In this document: positions 9,493 to 20,900 of the stretch, piece after piece
Numbering within the stretch: position 1 is the stretch's first letter
How the letters are laid out: each line of letters starts with the position of its first letter
NCBI GenBank assembly: GCA_027569505.1
Contig: JAPDFF010000001.1
Span: 1,178,001 to 1,242,000, forward strand
Source of the DNA: Chloridium humicola
Lineage: Eukaryota > Ascomycota > Sordariomycetes > Chaetosphaeriales > Chaetosphaeriaceae
DNA length: 64,000 bases
Direction of reading: 5' to 3'
The notes under the pieces: model-generated
Database searches by the model: none
The model's input: only the letters and a program-made list of their open reading frames with translations
Told to the model about the DNA's origin: nothing
Program-made: the position numbers and the translations under genes

Positions 9493-12007
9493 GTGGAAGG
9501 TTTGGGCGGCTTGAAGTGTGTGGGATATGGCGGCTTTTGGCTTGGGCGGAGGAAGACGACGCTGCGAAGTGCTTCCAGCTCATCAGCGACGCTGCAAATG
9601 TGGGATAGCTTGTAGGTTTATTGAGTTCCGGAATACCCCGGGCAACATTGACCAGGGAAGGCGCTGGTTTGCTTCCATGGCATCAGGCTAGGAGGGGAAA
9701 ATACGGAGTACACTCGGTCGGGTGTGATGTATGATACCCTTCAAAACACCTCGAGGATCAGGTAGCCAGAAGAGAGCGGTCATTCATCTCTATGCCTGCT
9801 CTTTGCCATGAAAAAAAAAAAAAGAGCCATACGCATTCAAAATTAGAACCCGAGGGTGAGTTTCCATCCGTTTGGAATTCCCGTCAGTCAGGGCCCAACG
9901 GTCGATGACGTTGGCTCGGGCGAGAGCGGAGCTATGCGCCGGATCGCAAGCCGGTCTCGAAATGCGTATTACAAGTTCCTTACACGACGCATGCCCGGTC
10001 GATCTGTGAGCCGCGGGAAGGGCTGGCTGCAAGAGGGCAAATAAAGTTGGCCGTGCCATGCCATGCCATGCTCTGCCCACGGGGGATGATGGGAAGTGCA
10101 TGACGCTTGCCAAGGCGCCGGAGTGCCGTCCCTGGATGGGGGGACCGGTGGGGGATTCCTCTCTGACATTGGATTCGTTGGTGGTTGTGGCCTTGCTGCG
10201 GTGTGGACTCTCGCACGTTTTTGCGGTGGGACTTGACGCAGGGGAAGAGGTAGGCGCCTGTGTCCCTATCTCACTGCATGCTTTCTGTTGTTGAACCTCG
10301 CGATGTTTCTCTCCGGCGTGCGCAGGAACGAATCGACAGGGACAGGAACCGGTTCAGCTAGCGATTGGAGTCGGTGACACGCAGGTGGAGGCCCATGAGG
10401 CCGAATGGGCTGTGTGGGGCTTCCATTCAATCAAACTGCCAGCAGAGCAACCTGGAAACGCGAACCCGACGCGTGGGACGCTCCCGCGAGCGCGTTTGGG
10501 CGCCACGATTGGGCCAAGGCCGGCGGAACGGGTCCCGTGGAGCAATGGCGCACTCTGCCGAGCCAGGGTCTCCGTCCAGTCGGGCGGATCCTGGGCTCGG
10601 CAGAAACAAAACAACAACATGCGAACGACCCAATCCGGCGAACCAGAAGGGGCAGGAGTCGAGGGCGCCTGACCAGCCCAACGAGGGACTATCTCGTAGA
10701 CTGATAGGGAAGATGGCGAATCATAGGTGCAGTTTGAGGGAGAAAGGGAAGTGGGATGCCCAATGTGTTTACGGCGTCTGGACTCAAGTCGTTCGTGATG
10801 CCGCATTCACATGCGGCCTCCACCGGGGGGTTGGGCAGAGACAGCTCACCTTGCTCTTTGTCGTCTGTTTGAAAGAGGATGAACGGAAGGGTTGGTTGTT
10901 TTCGACACGTCCCTGTTTGCCAGTACCAGCAACACATCGCGCAAGATATTTCCGTATAAGACAGAATGTTGGAAAGTAAAGCTATCCGAAAAGACTCAAC
11001 TTTGATTTCTTGAATGCCTCAGTCTTGACCTCGATGACAAAGTTGCGGCAGCTGAGAAACGGCCGCTGCCGAGTTTCACGGCGCCCGTAACGTTTTGGTA
11101 GTGTATGTTATGATGGCTCGTGCACGACAGGGATTGCCGGTCAAAGGACGAATGAGCTGCGGAGCGCGACTTGGTGTGTTGCCGCGACCTGGTATTGCGA
11201 TTGCGTAAGACGGACGAAATGGATGAAAGTCGAACGAAATTTTGTGCCAAGAATTGTGTGTTGTGTCGTGAACAATACCAAAATTTGGTCAATACACACC
11301 GTTAAGCGTCACAATGAGACAGCGAAAAGATCGCGGCAAAGGACCCACCCGCTAGGCTGGCTCAACAGGGGGTTGGCAGGTACCCTCCATGTCCCTTCCA
11401 ACCTCATTCCTTCCTCTCACAACCGCTCCTCCACCCGTCGCCACACATCGTCACCGTCGCCGTCGACATCGCACAACAGCCGCGATCGCGCCCGCGCGCC
11501 CATCCCCCAAGCCGATTGCGCGATTGCGACAACACCCCGACCGCGAAATACCTTGCATCAGCCAACTTAGCGCCGCGAGATTGACCCATGCTTGCTGCCC
11601 CGCAGTCTGCATTTCAAACGACTGACCCGACGTCGACCCGACAACTACTGTTAACGGACCCTGACTCCACCGTCCGCGCGCCGCCTCCATCCTACTCCCT
11701 GCCTAATACCGAACCATTACTTTTGCTGTCGACGAGCCCGTCGCGCAAAAATCAACACGCGATAACCCGGCAAACGCGCAGGAATTTCTCAGTCGAGTCT
11801 GAAAGTCATTCTCGTCGGTTTCGTCGGCTTTTTTCAAGGAGCACGGTCGCTTAAGCAGCCTTCGCTTAAGCAAACAGTGCGCGCGTCTTGCAACCACCAA
11901 CTCGATCGATTTGGGGCGTTTTTGGTTTCGACATCGCTTTAATCCAGCACGCTCTTTCCAGCTTTCGCGTTGATACACGTTCCGGCCTCCTTCAAAGTCC
12001 ACCCAAG
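9493..12007. other. Intergenic: PRPP synthetase 3' flank and CDH1 promoter
   Basis: No gene is recognised in these 2.5 kb. There is an A-tract near 9811-9823 and a short tandem of GCCAT (10055-10070). The 600 bp before CDH1 are rich in CCG/CGT and pyrimidines and probably include the leader. Open frames at 10365-10979 and 11223-11854 lack family features and look like chance ORFs in GC-rich DNA. Confidence 0.45.
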
Positions 12008-13825
12008 ATGCCGTCCAACGGCGCCGCCCAAAGCGGAGCTTCTGCTGGGCGGATGAACCCAGCAGCCTCCAGAATAAACAATACCTTGGTCTCCACGCCA
12101 GAACGCCCGGTTTCTGGCCTCAACCAGATGTCTGCTCCTGCTCAGGTGCCGTGCAACGACTCGATGGGCCTCAGGCCAACCACGCTTAGCCCCTGCTCGA
12201 CCCGCCAGGTTGCCGAAGCACCAGATCACGGGGAGAATTTAACTGAGGCATGGCGCATGGCTTCCGGTCGTACGCAGCAGGGAGAGGGAACCCCCGGGCC
12301 AAATCCGCGGAGGAAACGGCAGAGGATCGATGGTGATCGGTACGCCAGGCGCCTTTCTTTTTCTTTGACGAATGTTACTAATCTGCATTCCAGATTCATA
12401 CCTTCCCGCTCGGGTCGCGATTTGCAGGCTGGTTTTCAGCTAATTCCGCCACCACCGAGGCCAACTCCCCAGAAGGGCAGGCCTAGGAGTCCGCCCAGGG
12501 GTTACCGCTCGCAGAGGAGTGAGGAAGCCGATCAGACCTTCAGGGATTTGCTGCGCGCAGAGCTCTTTGACGATACCGTCCCACATACTTCGCCTCGGTG
12601 GACGCCAGAAAACGACCACAGGATGCGGACGCCTCCCAGGAATACGGATCCGACTCTCCCAACTCCATCGACCCCGTCCAAGGGTCTTTTTCAGTATGTC
12701 TCTCCGCGGCATCAGCACCTCGTCGGCCTTTCAACGCCCAAGAAGACACCGCAAAGAGCACACAGCTTGCTTCCAGACCCTACCTTGGACACCTACAGCA
12801 CGACACCAATCACATACAACAGCCAGCAGATGCTCCTCGCTCCGCGGCGACAACACAGGACAGTCGCCAAGGTGCCCTTCAAAGTCCTGGATGCCCCAAA
12901 CCTTGCCGAGGATTTCTATTTGAACCTGGTGGACTGGGGCAGTAAGGATGTCCTCGCTGTTGGTCTCGGCACTGGTGTCTTCATGTACAACGCGCAAAAC
13001 GGCAAGGTTGCCAAGCTCTGCACATTGGAAGACGACAAAGTCACCAGCGTAGCCTGGATCCAGAAGGGGACACACATAGCCGTCGGCACTAAGAAGGGGC
13101 TGGTGCAGATCTGGGACGCCCAGAAGTTCAAGCGGCTACGGACCATGACAGGCCACACGGCGCGTGTCGGCTCGCTCGCCTGGAACTCCCACATCCTGTC
13201 CACCGGCTCGCGCGACCGCTCCATCCTGCACCGCGACGTGCGCGCCCCAGACCAGTGGATCCGTCAGCTAGTCGGCCACAAGCAGGAAGTGTGCGGCCTC
13301 AAGTGGAACTGCCGCGACGGCCAACTCGCCAGCGGCTCGAACGATAACACCGTCCAAGTCTGGGACCAAGCCCTCGACCACAAGCCCCTCTTCAGCTTCA
13401 CCGAGCACATCGCGGCCGTCAAAGCCCTCGCCTGGTCCCCGCACCAGCGCGGCCTCCTCGCCTCGGGCGGCGGCACCGCCGACCGCCGCATCATCTTCCA
13501 CGACACGCTGCGCGGCACCGTGCGCAACGACATCGACACGGGCAGCCAGGTCTGCAACCTGATGTGGAGCAAGAACTCCAACGAGCTGGTGTCGACCCAC
13601 GGCTACATCCAGAACAATCTGGTGGTGTGGAAGTACCCCTCCATGACCCGCGTCGCGAGCCTCACGGGGCACACTTATCGGGTGCTGTACCTGGCGATGA
13701 GTCCGGATGGGACGCAGGTTGTGACTGGGGCCGGGGATGAGACGTTGAGGTTTTGGGAGGTGTTTAAGCCGAAGCCGAAGGTGAGATTGTTGGGGGGGAG
13801 TATTGACTTGCCGGTTATTCGGTAA
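12008..13825 (+). CDS. CDH1: APC/C co-activator Cdh1/Fizzy-related, WD40 protein
   Basis: Cdh1 recruits substrates to the anaphase-promoting complex in late mitosis and G1. The model is join(12008..12339, 12394..13825), 587 residues. The 54-nt intron, with TTACTAAT as branch site, restores the C-box DRFIPSR (residues about 110-116) followed by SGRDLQAGF, which contacts the APC/C. A Pro/Ser/Thr-rich linker follows, then KVLDAPNLAEDFYLNLVDW, a signature that favours Cdh1 over Cdc20. Seven WD40 blades run from about 280 to the end. The last two residues are Ile-Arg, the IR tail that docks on TPR subunits. Many S/T-P sites upstream of the blades fit CDK inhibition. The first ATG in frame is 12008; the frame extends upstream only through non-ATG codons. 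Family certain; Cdh1 rather than Ama1 or Cdc20 is likely. Confidence 0.94.
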   Translation: MPSNGAAQSGASAGRMNPAASRINNTLVSTPERPVSGLNQMSAPAQVPCNDSMGLRPTTLSPCSTRQVAEAPDHGENLTEAWRMASGRTQQGEGTPGPNPRRKRQRIDGDRYARRLSFSLTNVTNLHSRFIPSRSGRDLQAGFQLIPPPPRPTPQKGRPRSPPRGYRSQRSEEADQTFRDLLRAELFDDTVPHTSPRWTPENDHRMRTPPRNTDPTLPTPSTPSKGLFQYVSPRHQHLVGLSTPKKTPQRAHSLLPDPTLDTYSTTPITYNSQQMLLAPRRQHRTVAKVPFKVLDAPNLAEDFYLNLVDWGSKDVLAVGLGTGVFMYNAQNGKVAKLCTLEDDKVTSVAWIQKGTHIAVGTKKGLVQIWDAQKFKRLRTMTGHTARVGSLAWNSHILSTGSRDRSILHRDVRAPDQWIRQLVGHKQEVCGLKWNCRDGQLASGSNDNTVQVWDQALDHKPLFSFTEHIAAVKALAWSPHQRGLLASGGGTADRRIIFHDTLRGTVRNDIDTGSQVCNLMWSKNSNELVSTHGYIQNNLVVWKYPSMTRVASLTGHTYRVLYLAMSPDGTQVVTGAGDETLRFWEVFKPKPKVRLLGGSIDLPVIR

Positions 13826-14832
13826 GGGGAGGAAGGACGCAGGGGGGGTTAAGAGGGGAAGGGGACTCAACGCTTAGTTTCTGCCTATGGGCGTATTTGA
13901 GCCTCTGATTTCCCTTATTTCCCTTTGATTTATTTTGCATTTTTTTTGGGCCCATTTGGCAGGGCCTTTCGATGTTTGGGAGTTGGGCAAGGCGGCCGAA
14001 TGTGATCTGGGAAATCTTTTCGTGCATGGGATTGGGCGTTGCCGAAAGGGGAAGCGGGTTCGGACAGATGGATTTGGGTTCAAGAATAAGGGTTTATTTG
14101 CGGCAGGCCAGGTATCAGAGGACTGGGAACATTCGTGGCGTTGGGGTGGAGTGACGTTTATGACCAATGGAGGTGTCCATGGAGAACTGGATTTGCGCTT
14201 GGGATGGGACTGGCGGCGAGGGAATGGGATTAGGGATATTGCACTTGGGACGGAACATCTGCGGTTCGGCGTTAAAGAGTTGAGGTTTTCGTCGCGGCGT
14301 GGGATAACAGCCAGTTTATTTTGGCGGTAGTCGTATAATGGAAGTTGCAAGTGGCTTTTCGTCTTGAATTCAAAATCTCACTGCCCAAAGGGAATCTTGA
14401 GATGAACAGCTCGATTCCGTGTATCCTGAAGTACCCGATGATCGGGCTTCATGCCTGTCAATTCATACTGACACTGCTACGAAACGAAGGGAAAGGAGAA
14501 GATCACTGCCCCCAAGTAAGAGTAGCGAAAAGAGCAAAATAGAAGAAACAAGATTCTTGATAAGGGGTATCGTCGAGGCGTGAACTGGTCCCGTCCTCCC
14601 AGCACTCTCATACTATCATTCTCTTTGCTTTAACAGGACAGACAGACCAGCTGATGAAAACATAGACGGATTGATGATGAAATCCATCTCCCTCGTGACC
14701 TCTATTATCCAGCGCCTCCCATCCAGACCAACCAGCCAGCGTGAGCCCGGCTTAAAAGACAGTTAAAAAACAGTTGTTGAAAAAAATAATACAAACCGCC
14801 CAAGTCATCGCTAAACAGACAAACACAACCCA
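13826..14832. other. Convergent intergenic region, CDH1 and GPC1 3' flanks
   Basis: One kilobase between two stop codons that face each other. No gene is recognised, and it should hold both 3' UTRs and polyadenylation sites. Confidence 0.5.
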
Positions 14833-16524
14833 TCACAGAGAACCACCGCCACTCCCAACCTTCCTCTCCCTCGCAACATCCCTCGCCCCCCCATCCAGGT
14901 GTTGCGCCCCAGTAGTAATAACAGCAGCAGGCCTCTCATCATTCAACAGCGGGATATTATCCACGCCGCTGGGGCTCCCCGCGCCATCATCCAGCGCCTT
15001 ACCCGAAATAACATCCCCAATACTCGCGTTCTTCTCCACGCCCGGCATAACCCCCTCTTCCCCATGGGCATCCAGCCCCGGACTATGCATCCCGCCCCCC
15101 ATTTCAGGACTGTGCTGCCACTTAGCAACCTCAGCCTTCATAGCCTCAAGCTCCTTCTGAAACCGCTTGCCGAACACGTCGATGTAGTAGGTGCTCCCGT
15201 TGTAGACGGACCACACGAAGACGGCCATGAGGAAGGCGGCTGACGCCCAGCGGTAGTTGAACCACAGCGAACAGGGGAGCATGGTCAGCACGGCGTAGGT
15301 GTACTGGATCAGCATGAACGCGGGTTCTTGCAGGGCTCCCGGGAGGGAGAGGACGACCTTGCCGATCCAGACTTTGCTGTATGATTTGCGCAGCCAGGTG
15401 AAGGAGGTCGGGCGGCCGGCAGCGATCTTCTCGCGCCGTCGGACGGTGATGAAGAAATAGTAGGTGAGCTGCCAGACGGCGTAGGGGAGTGAGGACCAGA
15501 GGAGCATCGAGATGGGGTTGGCGTAGGCGGTGGTAGAACCGGGTGGTGACGTCTTGATGGCCCAGATGGCGGGGAAGCGGCCGTGCTGGGCGGCTGGGTC
15601 GAGGAGGTGGACGATGCAGTGCAGGGTGGCACAGGGCATGATGTGGATAAATAGGGATGTGACCTTGTCCATGGAATGGAAAACTAATGAGTTGCGCCAC
15701 ATGATGATTGCGACGGCGTTGTTGCCGAAGGCGAGACAGTAGGTGGCGGTGAAGAGGCGCTTGGAAAAGGGGAAGATCCAGATGCTGAGCAGGAGGAGAA
15801 AATTGACGAAGTAGCACAGATCGGCGAGGAAGTAGTGGTAGCCGCGTTTGTGGTATGTGTAGAAGCGGATGGGCATGTACCAGAGGACCTGGACGGTGTA
15901 CCAGAGATGGAACCACTCAGGCCAAGCGCCCATCAGGTAGCCGCTGACGAAGATATTCATGACGCCGCAGATGAAGGAGATCTTCTCGCGTAGGGTAATG
16001 ACTTTGGTGTCGTTCCACTGGGTGCCAAGTCTCTCGACACTCGTCCGCATGCGCTTGCGGTAGCGGTCGAGCTGCTCCTCGGCCGAGGGAACGCGGCGGC
16101 GCCATTCGTCCACCATGCGCTCACGCGCAACGCGGCTCTTATTGCCCAAAGCCTCGCGCGACTTGCGCACCTTCTCCGTTTGGGCCGAGAAGCCCTTCTG
16201 CAGCTTCTCGATCTGCTGAGAGAGGGCGAAGTTGTCGAGAATGTCGAGCACGGTCAGGCGGTCCAGAGGCGGAAAGGGGTCCCAGTCCTCCTGATAGGAA
16301 CTGCTCCCCGAGACCGAGGGATTGCGCGAGAGCATGGGGCTCTTGGGGACCGTCGGGCCCAAGGTGGGTGTTTCGACCACATATTCGGGCGACGAGTTGT
16401 TGTTGTCCGGCGGCGTGTCGCTCACGTCAGGGGTAAGGACCGCTTCGCTGTTGGAGGACGCATCTTCCCATCTGTTAGAGTTGGGAATCGGTATGGGTTT
16501 GGTGCTGCTCTCCGGTTCCGCCAT
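14833..16524 (-). CDS. GPC1: Glycerophosphocholine acyltransferase, multi-pass membrane protein (DUF2838)
   Basis: This matches the Gpc1 family (yeast Ygr149w), which acylates glycerophosphocholine with acyl-CoA to lyso-phosphatidylcholine in phospholipid remodelling. The single exon encodes 563 residues from the ATG at 16524. A longer open frame to 16545 begins only with TTG. Residues 1-90 are Ser/Pro/Asn-rich and disordered. A charged coiled-coil-like stretch (about 110-170) precedes the membrane domain, which starts near KISFICGVMNIFVSGYLMG and has about eight hydrophobic segments to about residue 470. Conserved blocks include WYTVQVLWYMPIRFYTYHKR, WRNSLVFHS near the luminal face, and GSTYYIDVFGKRF. 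The C-terminal ~90 residues are Gly-rich and probably cytosolic. It diverges from SMC1 across a 1.4-kb promoter region. The family call is strong; activity is inferred from the family. Confidence 0.9.
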   Translation of the reverse strand: MAEPESSTKPIPIPNSNRWEDASSNSEAVLTPDVSDTPPDNNNSSPEYVVETPTLGPTVPKSPMLSRNPSVSGSSSYQEDWDPFPPLDRLTVLDILDNFALSQQIEKLQKGFSAQTEKVRKSREALGNKSRVARERMVDEWRRRVPSAEEQLDRYRKRMRTSVERLGTQWNDTKVITLREKISFICGVMNIFVSGYLMGAWPEWFHLWYTVQVLWYMPIRFYTYHKRGYHYFLADLCYFVNFLLLLSIWIFPFSKRLFTATYCLAFGNNAVAIIMWRNSLVFHSMDKVTSLFIHIMPCATLHCIVHLLDPAAQHGRFPAIWAIKTSPPGSTTAYANPISMLLWSSLPYAVWQLTYYFFITVRRREKIAAGRPTSFTWLRKSYSKVWIGKVVLSLPGALQEPAFMLIQYTYAVLTMLPCSLWFNYRWASAAFLMAVFVWSVYNGSTYYIDVFGKRFQKELEAMKAEVAKWQHSPEMGGGMHSPGLDAHGEEGVMPGVEKNASIGDVISGKALDDGAGSPSGVDNIPLLNDERPAAVITTGAQHLDGGARDVARERKVGSGGGSL

Positions 16525-17908
16525 GGTGCTGGTTGTGCGCTGCAATTTGGTCCAGTTTCAGCGAGACGTGTCTTTTAACGTGATGGGAATGGAAACTGGA
16601 GGGAAAAGGGGTCAGTCAACTTAAATTCCAAACCAGTGTTGTTGTTTAACAACAACCGCCTCGTGCATTGCCGGGTGGGTATCCAACGTCATTGATATGC
16701 AGCCACTGGGGAAGCGGAGCCAGCGGTGGGCTCGTCGTCGACTTACACGTTTCCAACAAAGACTACGACGAGATGCAGAACAAGCGCGCCGTCAGTCGAG
16801 TGCCGAAAAATGTGGGTTCCTCCTATTAATAGCTATTGATATGCGTCGCGATGCTAAAAGCGTGCTGTTTCGAAGTGGTTGATGGTGGTTGATGCCCTCG
16901 ATGCTTCCCTCGGATTGGCGATGGTGGCCCCGAAAGTCCTTCAGAGGCCGCCTTTGAGGCTTGGGGAAGTCTGATGTTTTAAGAGACGCGAAGGAAGGCC
17001 AGATAGATGTGGGAAATGGTGTGAAAGGCCGAGCGGTCAGGGGACCGAGGGGGTTTGTCAGATGTTCGAGTCGTGGTGGTGGTGGGAAGCCCGAGTTTGG
17101 ATGATGCGACCGAGCTGGAGTGAAGCTTGTGATGCAAGGCAGGGAATGCCAGCTGACCGCGAACCAAGAAAAAAAAGCTTCAAGGCTCGGTTGACGTTGG
17201 TGCTGCAGCTTTAGCGTCCTGTTTGACCCCTGTCGGCACTGTCGCCGGGGACTGGCTCAGCCCTTGGCACGATCCAACCGAAGCTTCCATTGCTGCGATG
17301 CTGGATTCTCTGGGCCTGTCATTGCAGACCCGCGAATGCATCTCAACGAATCCATCCCAGCCAATGCTCCCGGCGAGAACTGTGCCTGATCTCACACTGA
17401 TCCTCAGGTCAGATTTAGACCGCCGGTATAAAATAACCGCAGATTTCTCTTAACTGGGATTTTTGCTGAACTCGAACCTAGAACTTTGGAGATCGGGTTG
17501 GTTGCCAGGCCAGATTTTCCATTGATGATAACAGGTTCGCTGAGAAATGACAGACATCGGGTCTCTGATTACATACCCTAACCCTGGAAATCAGGCAGGA
17601 GCCGTTGAAATTGGTCCGTGCACCAGTGCCTGCCCCACCAACCCGCTGTCGCCTCCAAGTCGTCCAGTCGCGACAGTAAATTCAGGGACTCGCGACAGCT
17701 GCAAGGCGGGACCTGGCGCGATCGACGAGGCAGAACTGCTCAACGTCAACACCGCATCTTTATTTTACACGCGTTTATTTGCCCATGGTTGTCTGACCGA
17801 CTCGACGCCGTCTTTCAACGCGTAGTCCGCGGTCGATCCCCGATTTGTTGACGCGACAAGAAACCAAGAAACAAGTAAACGACTCCGCGCGACGGATCAG
17901 CCGCGATA
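16525..17908. other. Divergent promoter region, GPC1 / SMC1
   Basis: No gene is recognised between the two start codons. Short tRNA B-box-like text on the minus strand (17465-17481) lacks a foldable tRNA. Base content becomes pyrimidine-rich toward SMC1. Confidence 0.5.
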
Positions 17909-20900
17909 ATGGGGAAGCTCATCCGCCTCGAGCTCTTCAACTTCAAGTCCTACAAGGGCCACCATACCCTCTTGTTTGGCGACTCCTACTTCACCTCAAT
18001 CATCGGTCCAAATGGCTCCGGCAAATCCAACTCGTGAGTTGCCCTGCTTGATCGCTCACGGGGGGCTCCCCAATGCTGACTGACGCGCGCCATCTAGCAT
18101 GGACGCCATCTCATTCGTCCTGGGTATCAAGTCTTCTCATCTCCGATCTTCGCACCTCCGCGATCTGGTCTACCGTGGCCGGGTAATGAAGACCTCCAAA
18201 ATCCAGGATGACGGAACTGCCGCGCCAGCCACGAACGGACTTGCCAATGGCGACGAGAATGCCGACGACGAAGACTCCTCCTTGCGGTCATCCCGGAACG
18301 ATCCCAAGACGGCCTGGGTCATGGCCGTCTACGAGGATGACGCGGGCGACGAACAGCGGTGGAAGCGGACCATCACCAGCAACGGCACGAGCGAATACCG
18401 CATCAACGATCGGGTTGTCACCGCCCAGCAGTACAATGGCGCGCTCGAGGAGGAGAACATTCTAATCAAGGCCCGGAATTTTTTGGTCTTCCAGGGCGAT
18501 GTTGAGGCGATCGCCTCGCAGTCCCCGCAGGATTTGACACGCCTGATTGAGCAGATTTCGGGCAGTCTGGAATACAAGGCCGAGTACGAGAAGCTCCAAG
18601 CAGACGCCGAGCAGGCCGCCGAGAACCAGAACTTCCAGCTCCACAGGAGGCGAGGCATCAACTCGGAGATCAAGCAATACCAGGAGCAGAAGAAGGAGGC
18701 CGAAAACTTCCAGAACAAGACCGACGAACGCGACGACGCCGTCATCACCCACATTCTCTGGAAGCTGTACCACTTCCAGCGGGTAATGGACGAGTCCAGT
18801 ATCCAAATACAGGAGCACCAGGAGAATGTGAAGGAGTTCCGCCGGAACGTGGAGGCCTTTGAGAAGAAACTCGAAGCTGCTCGCAAGGAGCAAGCCACTG
18901 TTGGGCGCGAGGTCAACAAGATCGAGAAGGGTATCAGGGCCAAGGAGAAGAGTGTCGAGGAAAGGGAAAACAGCCTCGTCCCCATCGACGAAAAGATCAC
19001 CCAGAGCTCGCAGGACATGGCCGTGCTCCGGAAACGAATTGGCGACGTGAAGAAGGACCGCGACGAGAAGGCAGCCAACATCCAGAAGCTGAAAAAGGAC
19101 TTGGCAACGGTCGGAAAGGCACATCAACAATTCGAGAAGCAGTGGTCAGAGACGCTAAAGAAGCAGGGTAAGGAGCTCAGCGATGCCGACCGCAAGGAAT
19201 ACACCGGTCTCCAGGCGGAGGCCATGAGGAAAACGTCCGAGAACCGGGCAAAGCTGGCAAACATGGAGCGCCAACTCAAGGGCGACGAGGTCACAGTAAA
19301 CAGTCTCAAGGGGAAGATCGACAACTTCGACGCTGCCGTTGAGAAGCTGCAGAGCGAGGTCCAGGCGATCAAAGATCGTCGGAACGCCAGCCAAGACTCA
19401 GTCCGCCAAATAAGCAGCGAAATCGACGCCAAGAAGAAGGAGTTCAACAGCGTTCAGTCTGAGAGGATCAGGATCAACAACACTCACACTGAGCTGGAAG
19501 AGAAGCTCCGTGACGTGCTGAGGAAACTCGACGATGCGGACAGGGGCCGGAGACAGAACGAGAAGGAGACGCGTATGAGGAACATGATCAGCGATCTCAA
19601 GCGCATCTACCCGGGCGTCCGCGGGCGGGTGGGCGAGCTCTGCAAGCCCAAGCAGAAGAAGTTCGACGAGGCTGTCATCACTGCCCTGGGACGTGACTTC
19701 GACGCCGTGATAATCGACACCGAGAAGACCGGCGTGGATTGCGTGCAGTATCTCAAGGACCAGCGCTTCCCCCCCATCACCTTCATCCCGCTCGACAACA
19801 TCAAGGTCAACACCTCCAACTCTGCCGTCAAGGGCATCTCCGGTGCCCGGCTGACTATCGACACGATCGACTTTGATTCCTCCCTGGAGCGGGCCATCGC
19901 ATATGCCTGCGGCGGTTCTGTGGTGTGCGACAGCCTGGACGTGGCCAAGGATATCGTCTACAACCGGAAGATCCAGGTCAAGGCGGTAACCTTGCAAGGG
20001 TATGTGATTCACAAGGCAGGTACCATGTCCGGCGGTCGCTTGCCAGACGACAAGGGCGGAAAGCGGCGGTTCGAGGAGCACGACGTTCAGAATCTGCAAC
20101 GGCTCGCTGAGAAGTTCCGGGACGAGATCGCGAAGCTGCCCAGGCCAGGGAGGCGAGGCGCTGCAGAAGAGACCCTCCAAAACGAGATCGGCGCGCTCGA
20201 GCAGCGTCTCCGGATCCAGCAGAGCGAGCTGGTCGCCTTCGAGAAGAACCTCAAGAGCAAGCAGAAGGAGCTTGACCACGCCAAGCGGGAGCTCGGCGCC
20301 TACGAGCCCAAGTACGAGGAGAAGGAGGGTGAGCTGCAGCGGACGCGCGCCACGGTCGAGAAGTTTGAAAAGGCCATTGCCGATGTCGAGGATAAGATCT
20401 TTGCCAGCTTCTGCAAGCGACTTGGGTACGAGAACATCCGTGCCTACGAAGCGCAACAGGGCAGTCTCGAGCAGGAGGCGGCGCAGAAGCGCCAGGACTT
20501 CGACCTGCAGAAGCAGCGCATCCAGAACAACGTGTCCTGGGAGACGTCGCAGCACGACGCGGCCAACGACCGGGTGCGGACGATGGAGGCGACTCTGCAG
20601 CGGCACCAGAAGGATGTCGAGGCATACCAGCAGGAGAAGGAGGATATTGAGGAGGCCAAGGCCCAGGATCAGGACGAGCTGGAGGCGCTCCAAGAGACCC
20701 TGGAGGAGGTCAAGGCCAGCCATGCCGAGAAGTCCAAGAAGGTGGCCGAGGCGAAACAGGACCTGCAGAAGAAGACCAAGGAGATCGACTCGAGGTTAAA
20801 GGAGGTCAGCAACCTCGAGGCGGCGGTGCAGAAGAACAGCGCGCAGAAGTTTGCTCTGCTCAGGAGATGCAAGCTGGAGCAGATCCAGCTCCCGCTGGTC

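Noticed and set aside
11888..12007. N-terminal extension of Cdh1
   Set aside because: The frame is open but begins with TTG; the first ATG is at 12008 and no family feature lies upstream.
13268..13870. Minus-strand ORF of 200 codons
   Set aside because: Antisense shadow of the Cdh1 WD40 domain.
17465..17481. Possible tRNA B-box on the minus strand
   Set aside because: GGTTCGAGTTC departs from the consensus at the C61 position, and I could not fold an acceptor stem or find a proper A-box at the right spacing.
19398..20723. Minus-strand ORF of 441 codons
   Set aside because: Antisense shadow of the SMC1 coiled coil; Leu-rich because it mirrors Glu/Lys/Gln codons.
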